Shown: positions 32,785-41,571 of the stretch, piece after piece
Layout of the letters: every line of letters starts with the position of its first letter
Numbering within the stretch: the stretch's first letter is position 1
Notes under the pieces: generated by a model
Seen by the model: only the letters and a program-made list of their open reading frames with translations
The model's database searches: none
What the model was told of the DNA's origin: nothing
Translations under genes and position numbers: made by a program
Source: JB111 sp049856175
GTDB taxonomy: Bacteria > Actinomycetota > Actinomycetes > Actinomycetales > Actinomycetaceae
Reading direction: 5' to 3'
NCBI RefSeq assembly: GCF_049856175.1
Contig: NZ_JBNDNA010000001.1
Coordinates: 310,001 to 374,000, forward strand
Length of the DNA: 64,000 nucleotides

Positions 32785-35324
32785 TGCTCCCACCGCCCCT
32801 CGGTCCAGCGCGAGGCCGGCGTGCGCCGGAAGTGCACGGCGGTGATCTCGCCGGTCAGCTCACGCAGCCGCCACGAGATCGACGTGAGGATCTCCTCCAG
32901 GTGCGTGCGGGTGCCGTCGTCCCGCACCTCCTCCGCGCGCTCGGTGCGCAGCTCGGCGAGCAGCTCGCGGACCTGGGCGAGCAGCTCGTCGCGCTGACCG
33001 GTCGTGCGGGCCAGGGCCGGCAGCTGCTCGAGGTGCTGCTGGAGGGCGGCGACCTGGAACGCGAGCGCGCGCGGGTTGGCCTCGTCGAGCAGGAGCAGCT
33101 CGAGCGCGGCGCCGAGCCCGCCGGCCGGGTAGCGGCGGCGGAACGTGATGACCGAGTCGTGGGCGGTGAGCACCGACTCCAGGACGAGCTCCTCGGCGCC
33201 CGCCGCCCGTCGTCGGCTGAACGGCTCGAGCGCCCGGACCACGCCCTGGGCGCGCTCGAGACGCCGACCCACGTCCAGCAGGCGCCAACCGATGTCCCGC
33301 ACGAGGGACTCGGTGAAGATCCCGTGCAGGGCCATGAGCGACTCGAGCAGGCGCGAGAGCGTCGACTGCACGCCCGTGAGCTCGTCGGTGGCCCTGCGGC
33401 GCTCGCGCCCGATCACCCGCTCCAGGCTGGCGATCACCGTGAGGACCTCGGGCGGAAGGTTGTCGCGCACCCCGCGCGCGTCGCGCTGGATGCGCTGCAC
33501 GCACCAGGCGACCGAGCCCGCGAGCGACCGGTCCGTGACGAGCGCCCCGAACGCGGGGTCGTCCGGAGTGAGTCCCAGCGCGCGCACGAGGACGTCGAGG
33601 GCGTCGTGGCCGGACCCGCCGGGGCCGGCCGGCTCGTCGTGGTTGGTTGTCTCGTCCTGCGCGTCCGCCTCGTCCGGCCCGATCGCGGTCCCCGGCTCGT
33701 CGTCCGGGCGGGAGCGGAAGTCGTCCCAGCGGTCGGTGGCGACCGCCAGCATCCGCACCGTCGCCTCGGCGCGCTCGGTGTACCGGCCGAGCCAGAACAG
33801 GTCCTCGGCCGCGCGCGGCGAGACCGCCGTGTCGGGGAACCGGCCCGGCAGGGCGTCCAGCCCGGCGGCCCCCGAGGCCGTCACCGGCTGCGGGCGGTGG
33901 GTGATGACCCAGACGTCCTTGGCGCGTCCGTCGAGCGAGCCGCCGAGCGGGGTGGACCGGTCGTCGGCGGCGGACGTCCCGACCGCGCCGGACATCACCT
34001 GGTAGTCCGCGCCGTCGACGACGGCGAACAGACGCAGCGACGTGGCGCGCGGGTTCAGCGTGCCGGCGTCGACGGTCGGCGTCGTCGAGGCGTCGACCGG
34101 CTCCTCGCCCACCCACCAGCCCGGCCGCTGCGAGATGCGCGCCGCGAGTGCCGCCCGCTCGGCGACGGTGAGCTCCCAGCCCCGCACCGCGCGCTCGGGC
34201 CCGGCCACGGGACGGACGACGAGCCGGTGGAGGTTGGCGATGACGTGGTTGCACATCGACCGGTCGCCGCACCAGTAGGTCACGGCCGTGGGGAGCTCGA
34301 GGTCCCCGAGGCCGAGGTACCGGGCCGCGCGCGGCAGGTGCGCCCGCACGGCGGGCGACTCGAGCACGCCGGAGCCGATCGGGTTGAGGACCGCGACCGA
34401 GCCCGACCGCAGGGCGTGCAGCAGGCCCGGTGTGCCCGCCCCGGCCGAGGACCGGATCTCGAGGGGGTCGACGTCGGCGGCCGGCACGTGGCGCAGCAGG
34501 ACGTCGACCTGCTCCTCGCTGCCGAGCGAGCGCATCGTCAGCCGGCCGCCGTCGACCCGCAGGTCGGAGCCGTGCACGAGCTGGAGGCCGAGCATCCCTG
34601 CGAGGTAGGCCTGGTCGAAGTAGGTGGGGTGCTCGGGGCCGGGGGAGAGGACCGCGACGTGCGGCTCGTCGCCGGCGCCCGCGGGCGCGGCCTCCTGCAG
34701 GGACCGGAGCAGCGTCTGGAAGTACGGGCCGACGCGGCGGACGCGGGAGCGCCGGTACACGCCGGAGAGCACCTCGGACACGACGCGGCGGTCCGCCATC
34801 GCGTACCCGGCGCCGGCCGGTGTGCCCGTGCGGTCCATGAGGACGGTCCACGTGCGGTCGGCGTTGCGTGCCACGTCGACGGCCAGGTGGAACAGGCGGT
34901 GCTCCCCGTGCAGGGGGAGACCCAGCGCGTGGCGGGAGTACCGGGGGTGGGCGAGCACGACCTCGGGCGGGATCGCGCCGGACGTGAGCAGGCGGCGCTC
35001 GCCGTAGATGTCGTCCAGGACGAGGTCGAGCAGGTGGGCACGTTGGGCGAGGCCGGACTCCAGGGGCTGCCAGCCGTCGTCGTCGACGAGGACGGGCACG
35101 GGGTCGAGGTTCCAGCCGTCCGTGCTGTCCGGCTCCCCGTAGGTGACCGACTGGTCCTGGAGGAGGTCGACGACCTCGTCGGCGACGGCCGTCAGTGCGG
35201 CGGGGTCGGCGCCGAAGGGGCGGGTGAGGATCTTCGTCCACGCCCGGCGGTGGTCGGGGTGGGAACCGAGCATCTCGTCGTGGGCGGTGGCTCGGGCACG
35301 GTAGTCGTCGACGAGGTCGCTCAC
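32781..35324 (-). CDS. Circularly permuted ATP-grasp / alpha-E domain fusion protein
   Basis: 847 residues. Residues ~30-500 are a circularly permuted ATP-grasp (DUF404/407) with WNLDPVPVLVDDDGW, HVAVLSPGPEHPTYFDQAYLAGMLGLQLVHGSDL and NPIGSGVLESPAV. A short linker leads to an alpha-E (DUF403) domain from DLFWLGRYTERAEATVRML to the C-terminus. In most genomes these are two proteins. The pair plus transglutaminase is a conserved amidoligase system thought to make or attach a peptide of unknown nature (family knowledge; product undetermined). GTG with GGGAGGACC Shine-Dalgarno. First gene of a three-gene operon. Confidence 0.9.
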   Translation of the reverse strand: MSDLVDDYRARATAHDEMLGSHPDHRRAWTKILTRPFGADPAALTAVADEVVDLLQDQSVTYGEPDSTDGWNLDPVPVLVDDDGWQPLESGLAQRAHLLDLVLDDIYGERRLLTSGAIPPEVVLAHPRYSRHALGLPLHGEHRLFHLAVDVARNADRTWTVLMDRTGTPAGAGYAMADRRVVSEVLSGVYRRSRVRRVGPYFQTLLRSLQEAAPAGAGDEPHVAVLSPGPEHPTYFDQAYLAGMLGLQLVHGSDLRVDGGRLTMRSLGSEEQVDVLLRHVPAADVDPLEIRSSAGAGTPGLLHALRSGSVAVLNPIGSGVLESPAVRAHLPRAARYLGLGDLELPTAVTYWCGDRSMCNHVIANLHRLVVRPVAGPERAVRGWELTVAERAALAARISQRPGWWVGEEPVDASTTPTVDAGTLNPRATSLRLFAVVDGADYQVMSGAVGTSAADDRSTPLGGSLDGRAKDVWVITHRPQPVTASGAAGLDALPGRFPDTAVSPRAAEDLFWLGRYTERAEATVRMLAVATDRWDDFRSRPDDEPGTAIGPDEADAQDETTNHDEPAGPGGSGHDALDVLVRALGLTPDDPAFGALVTDRSLAGSVAWCVQRIQRDARGVRDNLPPEVLTVIASLERVIGRERRRATDELTGVQSTLSRLLESLMALHGIFTESLVRDIGWRLLDVGRRLERAQGVVRALEPFSRRRAAGAEELVLESVLTAHDSVITFRRRYPAGGLGAALELLLLDEANPRALAFQVAALQQHLEQLPALARTTGQRDELLAQVRELLAELRTERAEEVRDDGTRTHLEEILTSISWRLRELTGEITAVHFRRTPASRWTEGRWEQ

Positions 35325-35397
35325 GGTCCTCCCGTCGCTCGTCTCCCGCCCGGACCAGGGCGCCCCCGAGGTTACCCGGCCCACCCCGAGGGTCTGC

Positions 35398-35468
35398 TCA
35401 CAGTCCGGCGGGCGTGACGTACCCAGGGGTGAGGGTCACAGTCCGGCGCACGTGACGCACCCAGGGGC
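35398..35468. repeat. 33-bp imperfect direct repeat upstream of the tRNA gene
   Basis: TCACAGTCCGGCG..CGTGACG.ACCCAGGGG occurs at 35398-35430 and 35436-35468, with 29 of 33 positions identical. It lies between the ATP-grasp gene start and the tRNA gene and could be a control element for either. Confidence 0.75.
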
Positions 35469-35505
35469 GCGGGACGGGTACAGTGGTCGGGCGCTCAGGC
35501 GCGAC

Positions 35506-35576
35506 GCGGGTGTAGTTCAATGGTAGAACTTCAGCTTCCCAAGCTGACAGCGCGGGTTCGATTCCCGTCACCCGCT
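35506..35576 (+). tRNA. tRNA-Gly (anticodon CCC)
   Basis: 71-nt cloverleaf without encoded CCA. Acceptor GCGGGTG pairs with CACCCGC (35569-35575), discriminator T at 35576. D-arm contains TTCAATGG, the anticodon stem TCAGC/GCTGA encloses loop TTCCCAA giving anticodon CCC, and the T-arm has GGTTCGATTCC. Decodes GGG. A TACAGT -10-like box is at 35479-35484. Confidence 0.96.
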
Positions 35577-35601
35577 CGGATGTGATGTCCCAGGACGTCG
35601 T

Positions 35602-35639
35602 GAACGGCTGGATCCCCGGTGTCGGGGGTTCAGCCGTTC
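35602..35639. terminator. 17-bp stem-loop between tRNA-Gly and the convergent lipoprotein gene
   Basis: GAACGGCTG at 35602-35610 and CAGCCGTTC at 35631-35639 pair perfectly. The inner bases continue the stem (two G-T pairs) to a GTGT tetraloop, for 17 bp in all. It lies 26 bases after the tRNA and upstream of the stop of the leftward gene, so it can terminate both transcripts. Confidence 0.75.
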
Positions 35640-35744
35640 GTCGTCGGTGGCCGTGGCTGGAGCCCGTGGGTGCGGGCGGCCCGGCACCGACGCGCCCCGG
35701 TCGACGGGGCCTGGTGCCTGCCGCGGGACGCCCCGCGCGCAGGG

Positions 35745-36659
35745 CTACCCGGCGTCGACGACCTCGACGGTGATCTCCGCGGGCTCACCGCGCTCGCCCG
35801 CGCTGTCGACGCCCGCGTAGGACACGGTGTGCGAGCCGGGCTCGTCGAGGACGATCGCGTCCGCATAGGGCTGCCACTCGCCACCGTCGAGGGAGTACTC
35901 GATCGAGTCGACGTCGTCCTGGTCGGCCTCGAGCACGACGCTTGCCGGCGCGTCGAACGCCGAGAGGGGCGCACAGGCGATGGGAAGTCCGGGCGCCTCG
36001 AAGTCGTGGATCATCATCGACAGGGGCTGGACGCGCGGGAGCCAGTCCGCGCCCCCCTCTCCGGTCGCGAATCCCGTCGGGCTGGGTTCGAGCGACCCCT
36101 CCGGGTCGCCCGTGGAGGACAACCAGATCTCGTTGGGCGGAGACATGGGACCGGTGGGGTCGTCGCCGTAGTGCCCGCCGAAGTCCGCGCACGATCCGTC
36201 GTGCAGATGGGCCGGATGCGCCTCGCCGGAGAGCAACCCGTTCGCCTCCGTGGTGATCTCCGTGCCGGACTCGGTCATCACCATGGTGGCCGTGCCCTCG
36301 ACGACGAGCGTGTTGGTCGGGCTGCCGAGTCCCTCCGCGAGCTCGACGTACTCGCCCGTCGAGGTGCCGAGGATGCGTGCGACCACCGGCCCCTCGTCCA
36401 CCGGTTCCGCGTCGGGGTCGGCGTCGTCACCGTGCCCCTCGTGCGCGCCGTGCGCGTCGGCCGACCCATGGTCGTGCGAGCCGTGGTCCTCGTGCTCGTC
36501 GTCGGCGAGGCCGTCAGCCTGGTCGTCGGAACCGACCTGCGCCCCGTCGGACTCGGCAGCGGGTTCCGGGCCGTCGGGCTCGGAGCCGTCGTCCGAGCAC
36601 GCCGAGATCACCAGGCCGGAGCCCAGCAGGACGGTGGCGAGTCGGGTCCGTGTGCGCAT
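35745..36659 (-). CDS. His-rich Cu/Zn-superoxide-dismutase-like lipoprotein
   Basis: 304 residues. Signal peptide and lipobox (LGSGLVISAC, Cys about 21) predict an outer-face lipoprotein. A His/Asp/Glu-rich linker (DDEHEDHGSHDHGSADAHGA) is a likely metal-chelating loop. The middle domain has the Cu/Zn-SOD pattern HPAHLHDGSC, GGHYGDD, SMMIHDFEA and PIACAPL, including the conserved disulfide cysteines. The last 60 residues (SIEYSLDGGEWQPY, PGSHTVSYAGVDSAGE) are an Ig/OmpL47-like beta domain. ATG at 36659. Superoxide dismutation or copper buffering outside the cell is probable; ligand completeness was not verified by alignment. Confidence 0.75.
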   Translation of the reverse strand: MRTRTRLATVLLGSGLVISACSDDGSEPDGPEPAAESDGAQVGSDDQADGLADDEHEDHGSHDHGSADAHGAHEGHGDDADPDAEPVDEGPVVARILGTSTGEYVELAEGLGSPTNTLVVEGTATMVMTESGTEITTEANGLLSGEAHPAHLHDGSCADFGGHYGDDPTGPMSPPNEIWLSSTGDPEGSLEPSPTGFATGEGGADWLPRVQPLSMMIHDFEAPGLPIACAPLSAFDAPASVVLEADQDDVDSIEYSLDGGEWQPYADAIVLDEPGSHTVSYAGVDSAGERGEPAEITVEVVDAG

Positions 36660-36842
36660 CGTTGCCCCCAGGTCGTGGTGGCGGCCGTCGTTGCCGCCCG
36701 AAGGAGCGTAGTGGAACGCGAGGTGCGGGGGTCGCCACGCTGTACGAGGTCGCGCCGCGTGGACGCGTCTCGCCGCGCACCGACGGGCATGCGTGTCTAC
36801 GCTGTGGCTCCGAACATCCTCGTCATTACGGAAGGCGTCAGA

Positions 36843-37322
36843 ATGAACCGCGCACCCGACCCCTCCGCCGGCGAGCCCACGGCCGCCGGGTGGCCCGTCG
36901 ACGACGGTCGGTCGGCGGAGAGCCACGGCGAGTACGTGCCCGGCGACCGGGAGCACCCGCCCGGGACGACGGCGCGGCCGCCCGCGACCACCTCGACCGG
37001 TCCGCGACCCGGGGCGGGTTCCTCCCAGGTCCAGATGCCCGCGCGCCAGCGCCCCGGTATCGCCGTCAGCACGTGGGTCGCGCTCATCCTCGGCGCGGTG
37101 ATCCTCGTGCTCGTGCTGGTCTTCATCCTGCAGAACAACGTCCCGGCGGACTTCAGCTTCCTGGGCTGGAGCTTCGAGCTGCCGCTCGGCATCGCGATGC
37201 TGTTCGCGACCATCGCCGGTCTGCTCGTGATGGCGTTGTTCGGCTCGGTGCTGCTCGTCCGGGACGCGCGCCGGGTGCGCAGGCTGGAGAAGGAGCTCGC
37301 GGCGCTCCGGCAGGGTCGCTGA
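36843..37322 (+). CDS. LapA-like (DUF1049) membrane protein
   Basis: 159 residues. A disordered Pro/Thr/Gly-rich cytoplasmic leader of about 75 residues precedes two transmembrane helices (AVSTWVALILGAVILVLVLVFI and LGIAMLFATIAGLLVMALFG). Between and after them is the LapA signature QNNVPADFSFLGWSFELPLG and a basic RDARRVRRLEKELAALRQ coiled-coil end. LapA/DUF1049 proteins act in envelope assembly in some bacteria. ATG after GGAAGGCG; a TACGCT -10-like box is at 36798-36803. Confidence 0.85.
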   Translation: MNRAPDPSAGEPTAAGWPVDDGRSAESHGEYVPGDREHPPGTTARPPATTSTGPRPGAGSSQVQMPARQRPGIAVSTWVALILGAVILVLVLVFILQNNVPADFSFLGWSFELPLGIAMLFATIAGLLVMALFGSVLLVRDARRVRRLEKELAALRQGR

Positions 37323-37413
37323 CCGGCACAGCCTCACCGGCCGCCGCCTGACCAGGGACCAGGTCGCCGTCGCGGGCCGTCGTGGTTCCGGCCCTCGATG
37401 AGCCCGCCCCGGC

Positions 37414-39063
37414 CTATCCCGCCCGGGTGGGTCCGGCCACGGCCGCGTCTGCGCCGGCCCCGGCCCGTGCCGCACGGATCGCGGAGATGTTGATCAGCAG
37501 CGTGAGCGTGAACGCGATCGTCGCCGAGGTGAGCATCGCCAGCACCATGCCGAGGGCGTCGGTGGCGACGAACGGCACCGCCACGGCGGGAAGGTACGCA
37601 GTGGCCTCGACCCCGAACAGCCCCACCATGCCGCCGCCGACCGTGGCGGCGAGCAGGGCGGTGCCGAGGACGCGCCGGTCGCCGAACATGAACGGGTAGG
37701 ACGCCTCGACGAAGGTGCCGAAGAAGAAGTTGACCGCGCCGCCCGAGCCGGCCAGGGCCCGTTCGCCGGAGGTCCTGGGGCGGACGACGTTCGCCAGCGT
37801 GATGCCGAGGGAGACCATCACCAGCGCCACCATGTCGACGGCGCCGAAGAAGCTGTGCCCCTTCTGTCCCATCTCCAGCAGCACCAGCGGCAGGATCACC
37901 GAGTGGTACACGCCGGCGATGATGGCCGGCCACATCACGGCCCCGGCCAGCGCGCCGGCCAGCAGCGGGTTGACGTCGACGGCCCACTCGATCGACAGCT
38001 GCACCCACTCGCCGAGGAGCCGGGTGAGCGGCGCGAGCGCGAAGTACACGAGCAGACCGGGCAGCAGGCCGGCGACGGCGCCGGTGGTGATGTTGGCGGT
38101 GGTCGCCGGGAACCGTCGGGCCAGCGTCCACCGCAGCAGGAACGACGCCGCGAGGCCGGCGAGGATCCCGCCGACCAGCCCGCCGAGGATGCCGCCGGGC
38201 GCCGAGAGGATCCCGGCGATCGCCCCGGTCACGAGACCGACCTCGTCCAGGCCGCTGACCCGGCGCGCGGCAACCGCGGCGACCACGATCGGCAGCGCCG
38301 CGATGAGCATGTCGAAGACCGGGGTGAGCGCGTCCGCGCCCGGGATCCTCGAGACGGCGAGGACGAGCGCCAGCGCGATGAACGCGGGGATGGAGCCGAC
38401 CATGATCCCGCGCAGGCTGATGCGCCGCCACGCCGGCCCCGAGGCGCCGGCGCTCGAGCCGGCCACGCCGGCGGACCCGCCCAGCGCGGGTCGGTACGGC
38501 ACCTTCCAGTGCCGGGCGAGGCCGGACACGTAGGACACCGCACGGGTCGAGCTCGTGGTGCCGGTGGTCCCCGACACGGAGACCAGGTCGAGACCGAGGC
38601 GCTGGGCCGTCGCGATCGAGGTGCCGCCCGTCCCGGCGGCGGGGATGCCGGCCGCCACCGCCGCCTCGACCGTGCGCCGGTTGGTGTCGGTCGGGTCGGC
38701 GCTCATGAGCACGAGGCCGTCCACGTGCCCGCCGCTCACGAGCGCGGCCGACCGCTCGTCCATGGCGCGGGCCTCCACGTTGACCTCCTCGAGCGTGCCC
38801 GCGCGCAGCACGGTGGGCTCGCCGTCGACCATGCTCCACAGCTCGGCCGCGGTGGACGGCGAGATCCCGTCCATCGACGTCGCCGCGGCCACGAGCTGGA
38901 CCGGACCGACGGCGAGGCCGGCGGCGTCGAGCTGGCGGGCGACGTCGCGCAGCAGCCGGGCGGGGTCGTCGCCACCGTGGCTCCTCAGGTTCCCCCCGCT
39001 GCTGCCCAGGACGGCGACGGTGCGGCTCCGCGGACGTGGGGTCTCCTGCGGTGCGTCGGGCAT
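37414..39063 (-). CDS. PTS fructose-type EIIC permease with a non-canonical N-terminal domain
   Basis: 549 residues. The C-terminal half carries about nine hydrophobic helices and the fructose-EIIC hallmark GGAVNFFFGTFVEASYPFMFG. The first 200 residues are a soluble alpha/beta domain (TVAVLGSSGGNLRSHGGDDPARLL, ATSMDGISPSTAAELWSMVD, DPTDTNRRTVEAAVAAGIPA) that is not an EIIB: no EIIB cysteine or EIIA histidine motif was seen, and no HPr or EI gene is nearby. It may use a different coupling or be a transporter recruited for another substrate. ATG at 39063; no clear Shine-Dalgarno. Confidence 0.72.
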   Translation of the reverse strand: MPDAPQETPRPRSRTVAVLGSSGGNLRSHGGDDPARLLRDVARQLDAAGLAVGPVQLVAAATSMDGISPSTAAELWSMVDGEPTVLRAGTLEEVNVEARAMDERSAALVSGGHVDGLVLMSADPTDTNRRTVEAAVAAGIPAAGTGGTSIATAQRLGLDLVSVSGTTGTTSSTRAVSYVSGLARHWKVPYRPALGGSAGVAGSSAGASGPAWRRISLRGIMVGSIPAFIALALVLAVSRIPGADALTPVFDMLIAALPIVVAAVAARRVSGLDEVGLVTGAIAGILSAPGGILGGLVGGILAGLAASFLLRWTLARRFPATTANITTGAVAGLLPGLLVYFALAPLTRLLGEWVQLSIEWAVDVNPLLAGALAGAVMWPAIIAGVYHSVILPLVLLEMGQKGHSFFGAVDMVALVMVSLGITLANVVRPRTSGERALAGSGGAVNFFFGTFVEASYPFMFGDRRVLGTALLAATVGGGMVGLFGVEATAYLPAVAVPFVATDALGMVLAMLTSATIAFTLTLLINISAIRAARAGAGADAAVAGPTRAG

Positions 39064-39140
39064 GGCGGTGGGCCTCTCGGGGCGTGCGGACGGGTCACGG
39101 CACAGTAGAGGTGCGGCGCCGACGGCGCGCGCCCGTCCGG

Positions 39141-39185
39141 TCCCCGGGCCCCTCCCCGGGCCCCTCCCCGGGCCCCTCCCCGGGC
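39141..39185. repeat. 12-bp tandem repeat (TCCCCGGGCCCC)n
   Basis: About 3.75 perfect copies of TCCCCGGGCCCC, in the spacer between the EIIC-like gene and the next divergent gene. Confidence 0.9.
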
Positions 39186-39271
39186 GGAGGTCGGGCTCGC
39201 GCGCCCTGCCGCCGGGGCGCGTGGCCGGTCGGGGCCGGTCCCCGCCCGGGCACCCGTGCCAGGCTGGGTGC

Positions 39272-39805
39272 ATGACGACCCGCGCCCAGCTCCGTAAGGC
39301 GGCACTCGCGCTCCCGCAGGTCGAGGAGCGCGGCACGCGCGCCGACGCCGCGTTCCTGGTCGACGACGAACGGTTCGCCGCGGTCGACGGCCCCTGGGCC
39401 GTGCTGCACCTGGACCAGGCGGACGCCGACGAGGTGCTCCGCTCGTACCCCACGGCCGAACCGCTCGACGAGGAAGGCGCCCCAGCGGGCGTACGGGTCC
39501 GGGTCGCCGACATCGACGGCATGGCGCTCAACCACTGGGTGCGTCGCGCCTGGACCTCCCGCGCCCCGGCGCGCGTGAGCGCGGACGCCGAGAGCGCCGC
39601 GACGGCGGAGCCCGGTGAGGTCGGCGACCTCCCGCGCAGCATCGGGCGGCCCGCCACGCGCGCCCTCGCCGCCGCCGGGATCACCACGCTGGCGCAGATC
39701 GCCGAGACGACGGACGACGACCTGCTCGACCTCCACGGCGTGGGACCCCGGGCGGTGACCCTCCTGCGGGAGGCCGTCGCCGAGGTGCCTGGACAGCACG
39801 GCTAG
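39272..39805 (+). CDS. YjbR/MmcQ-like protein with helix-hairpin-helix tail
   Basis: 177 residues. The N-terminal 100 residues (TTRAQLRKAALALPQVEERG, ADIDGMALNHWVRRAWTSRA) resemble the MmcQ/YjbR fold. The C-terminal 55 residues contain DNA-binding helix-hairpin-helix elements: RSIGRPATRALAAAGITTLAQIAE and DLLDLHGVGPRAVTLLREAV. A DNA-interacting role is plausible but no reaction is known. ATG with CAGGCT six bases upstream (leaderless). Confidence 0.78.
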   Translation: MTTRAQLRKAALALPQVEERGTRADAAFLVDDERFAAVDGPWAVLHLDQADADEVLRSYPTAEPLDEEGAPAGVRVRVADIDGMALNHWVRRAWTSRAPARVSADAESAATAEPGEVGDLPRSIGRPATRALAAAGITTLAQIAETTDDDLLDLHGVGPRAVTLLREAVAEVPGQHG

Positions 39806-39962
39806 TCGGGGCTCCCGAGCCCCGACCCGAGCCCCGCCCCGCGCCCGTACCTACGCGTGCGCCCGTGGGTGGAGGCCCGTCATCCTCCGGGCGGATCGCG
39901 GGCGGGCACTTCTACCCGCAAGAGGGACGCCCTCCGGCGCCCTGCCGCGCCATGCTCCTGCT

Positions 39963-40889
39963 ATGACCTCGACGCCGCCCGCCGCCACGCGGCACCCGCG
40001 CGCGCCGTCGAACCGGAGGGGGCGCGTCATGACCATCGACGAGCGGACCCGGAGCAGGCGCCGTGCGCCCCGGCTCCCGCAGCTGCAGCCTCGTCCGGCG
40101 AAGGTCGCCCAGGAGCCGACCGAGCCCGAGCGAGCCCACGTGACCACCATCGACCCCACGACCGGGCCGGCCGACGAGTCCGCCCGCCGCCCGCCCGCCG
40201 CGACGCGCGTGCGGGCCCGCACCGGTCGCCGCCTCTCCCTCGCCGTCGGGCTCCCCCTGGGTGGCGCCGTCGTCGGTGCGCTCCTGGCCCTCGTCGTCGA
40301 GCTCGTCGCGCACCTGACGGCGTTCGGCGGCGTGCTCGGCTACGGCGACCGCCTCGGCGAGCCCGTGGCCCTGCTCGTGGGGGTCGGGCTCGGCGTCGTG
40401 CTCGGCGCCGTCGTCGCGGCCGCCGCCCTGCGCGAGACGATGCGCGCGGAGGTCTCCGACCGCTCGCTGTCGATCACCTGGGACGACGCCCGCGTCTGCG
40501 TGCCGCGCGCGCTCGTCGGGACGATCGTCCTCGGCGAGGACCTCGTGGTCCTCGGCCGCGGCGGGGTCGAGCTCGCCCGGCTCCCGCTCCGGCTGTCGGA
40601 GGAGCCGCTGCGCCGGGCGCTGGTGGAGCACGGCTACCCCGAGCCGCAGGACGACGACCCCCACGAGGACGACTTCCGCACCTGGACCGAGGGCGACGCG
40701 CTCGACGACGCGACGGCCCGCCTGCTCGCCGCCCGGGCCGCCGCCGTCCAGGACGGTCAGCACGGCGACGCCGAGCTTCTCCGCCGCCAGCTCGCCCGCC
40801 GGGGCGTCATGGTCCGCGACCGGGGCTCGCGCCCCGCGCAGCAGCAGTGGCGTCGCGTCGTGGGCCGCGGGACCGCCGCCGCGGCCTAG
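39963..40889 (+). CDS. YqeB-like membrane protein
   Basis: 308 residues. Arg/Pro-rich cytoplasmic leader of about 90 residues, then two transmembrane helices (LAVGLPLGGAVVGALLALVVELVAHL; VALLVGVGLGVVLGAVVAAAAL) and a cytoplasmic PH-like strand-rich domain (VSDRSLSITWDDARVCVPRALVGTIVLGEDLVVLGRGGVELARLP) with an acidic C-terminal helix (DDATARLLAARAAAVQDGQH). Start: ATG 39963 has CATGCT six bases upstream (leaderless); ATG 40029 has a GGAGGGGG Shine-Dalgarno and is the main alternative. Function unknown. Confidence 0.78.
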   Translation: MTSTPPAATRHPRAPSNRRGRVMTIDERTRSRRRAPRLPQLQPRPAKVAQEPTEPERAHVTTIDPTTGPADESARRPPAATRVRARTGRRLSLAVGLPLGGAVVGALLALVVELVAHLTAFGGVLGYGDRLGEPVALLVGVGLGVVLGAVVAAAALRETMRAEVSDRSLSITWDDARVCVPRALVGTIVLGEDLVVLGRGGVELARLPLRLSEEPLRRALVEHGYPEPQDDDPHEDDFRTWTEGDALDDATARLLAARAAAVQDGQHGDAELLRRQLARRGVMVRDRGSRPAQQQWRRVVGRGTAAAA

Positions 40890-40992
40890 CGGTCCGGGTC
40901 GGCGTCCGACGTCCGGCATCCGGCCCGCCGGCCCGTGCGCGGGCCCTCGGTCGGGGACGGACGCCGCCGCCCCGCGATGGCACAATCGATCC

Positions 40993-41571
40993 GTGCTGCT
41001 CTCCGACCGCGACATCCGCGCGCAGATCGACGCAGGGCGCGTGGGCCTCGAGCCGTTCGACCCGGCCGCCGTGCAGCCCGCGAGCATCGACGTCCGGCTC
41101 GACCGACGGTTCCGCCTCTTCGACAACCACCGCTACGACGTCATCGACCCGTCCGCCGACCAGCCCGACCTCACGCGGCTCGTCGAGGTCGGCCCCGACG
41201 AGCCCCTGGTGCTGCACCCCGGCGAGTTCGTACTCGGCGCGACCTTCGAGCAGGTCACCCTCCCCGACGACGTCGCCGCCCGTCTCGAGGGGAAGTCCTC
41301 GCTCGGGCGGCTCGGCCTGCTCACCCACTCCACGGCGGGGTTCATCGACCCCGGCTTCACCGGGCACGTGACGCTCGAGCTGTCCAACACGGCGACGATG
41401 CCGATCCGGCTGTGGCCGGGCATGAAGATCGGCCAGCTGTGCTTCTTCCGCCTCACGTCCGCCGCCGAGCGGCCGTACGGGCAGGGCGCGGACGGATCGC
41501 GCTACCAGGGTCAGCGCGGGCCGACGGCGTCCCGGTCCCACCTGCGGTTCAACCGCGTCGACGTGTCATGA
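40993..41571 (+). CDS. dcd: dCTP deaminase
   Basis: 192 residues, the size and motif set of actinobacterial Dcd: LLSDRDIRAQIDAGRVGLEP, PASIDVRLDRRFRLF, GEFVLGATFEQVTLPDDVAARLEGKSSLGRLGL, and AGFIDPGFTGHVTLELSN. Converts dCTP to dUTP, and in actinobacteria the same enzyme can hydrolyse dUTP on to dUMP. A CACAAT -10-like box sits six bases before the GTG (leaderless). The ATG of the next gene overlaps the stop (ATGA). Confidence 0.96.
   Translation: MLLSDRDIRAQIDAGRVGLEPFDPAAVQPASIDVRLDRRFRLFDNHRYDVIDPSADQPDLTRLVEVGPDEPLVLHPGEFVLGATFEQVTLPDDVAARLEGKSSLGRLGLLTHSTAGFIDPGFTGHVTLELSNTATMPIRLWPGMKIGQLCFFRLTSAAERPYGQGADGSRYQGQRGPTASRSHLRFNRVDVS

Noticed and set aside
36660..37475. N-terminal extension of the SOD-like lipoprotein across the promoter of the LapA-like gene
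   Set aside because: The signal peptide and lipobox define the start at 36659.
37414..39063. Assignment as a complete fructose PTS EIIBC (FruA)
   Set aside because: No EIIB cysteine motif or neighbouring fruB/fruK genes were seen.
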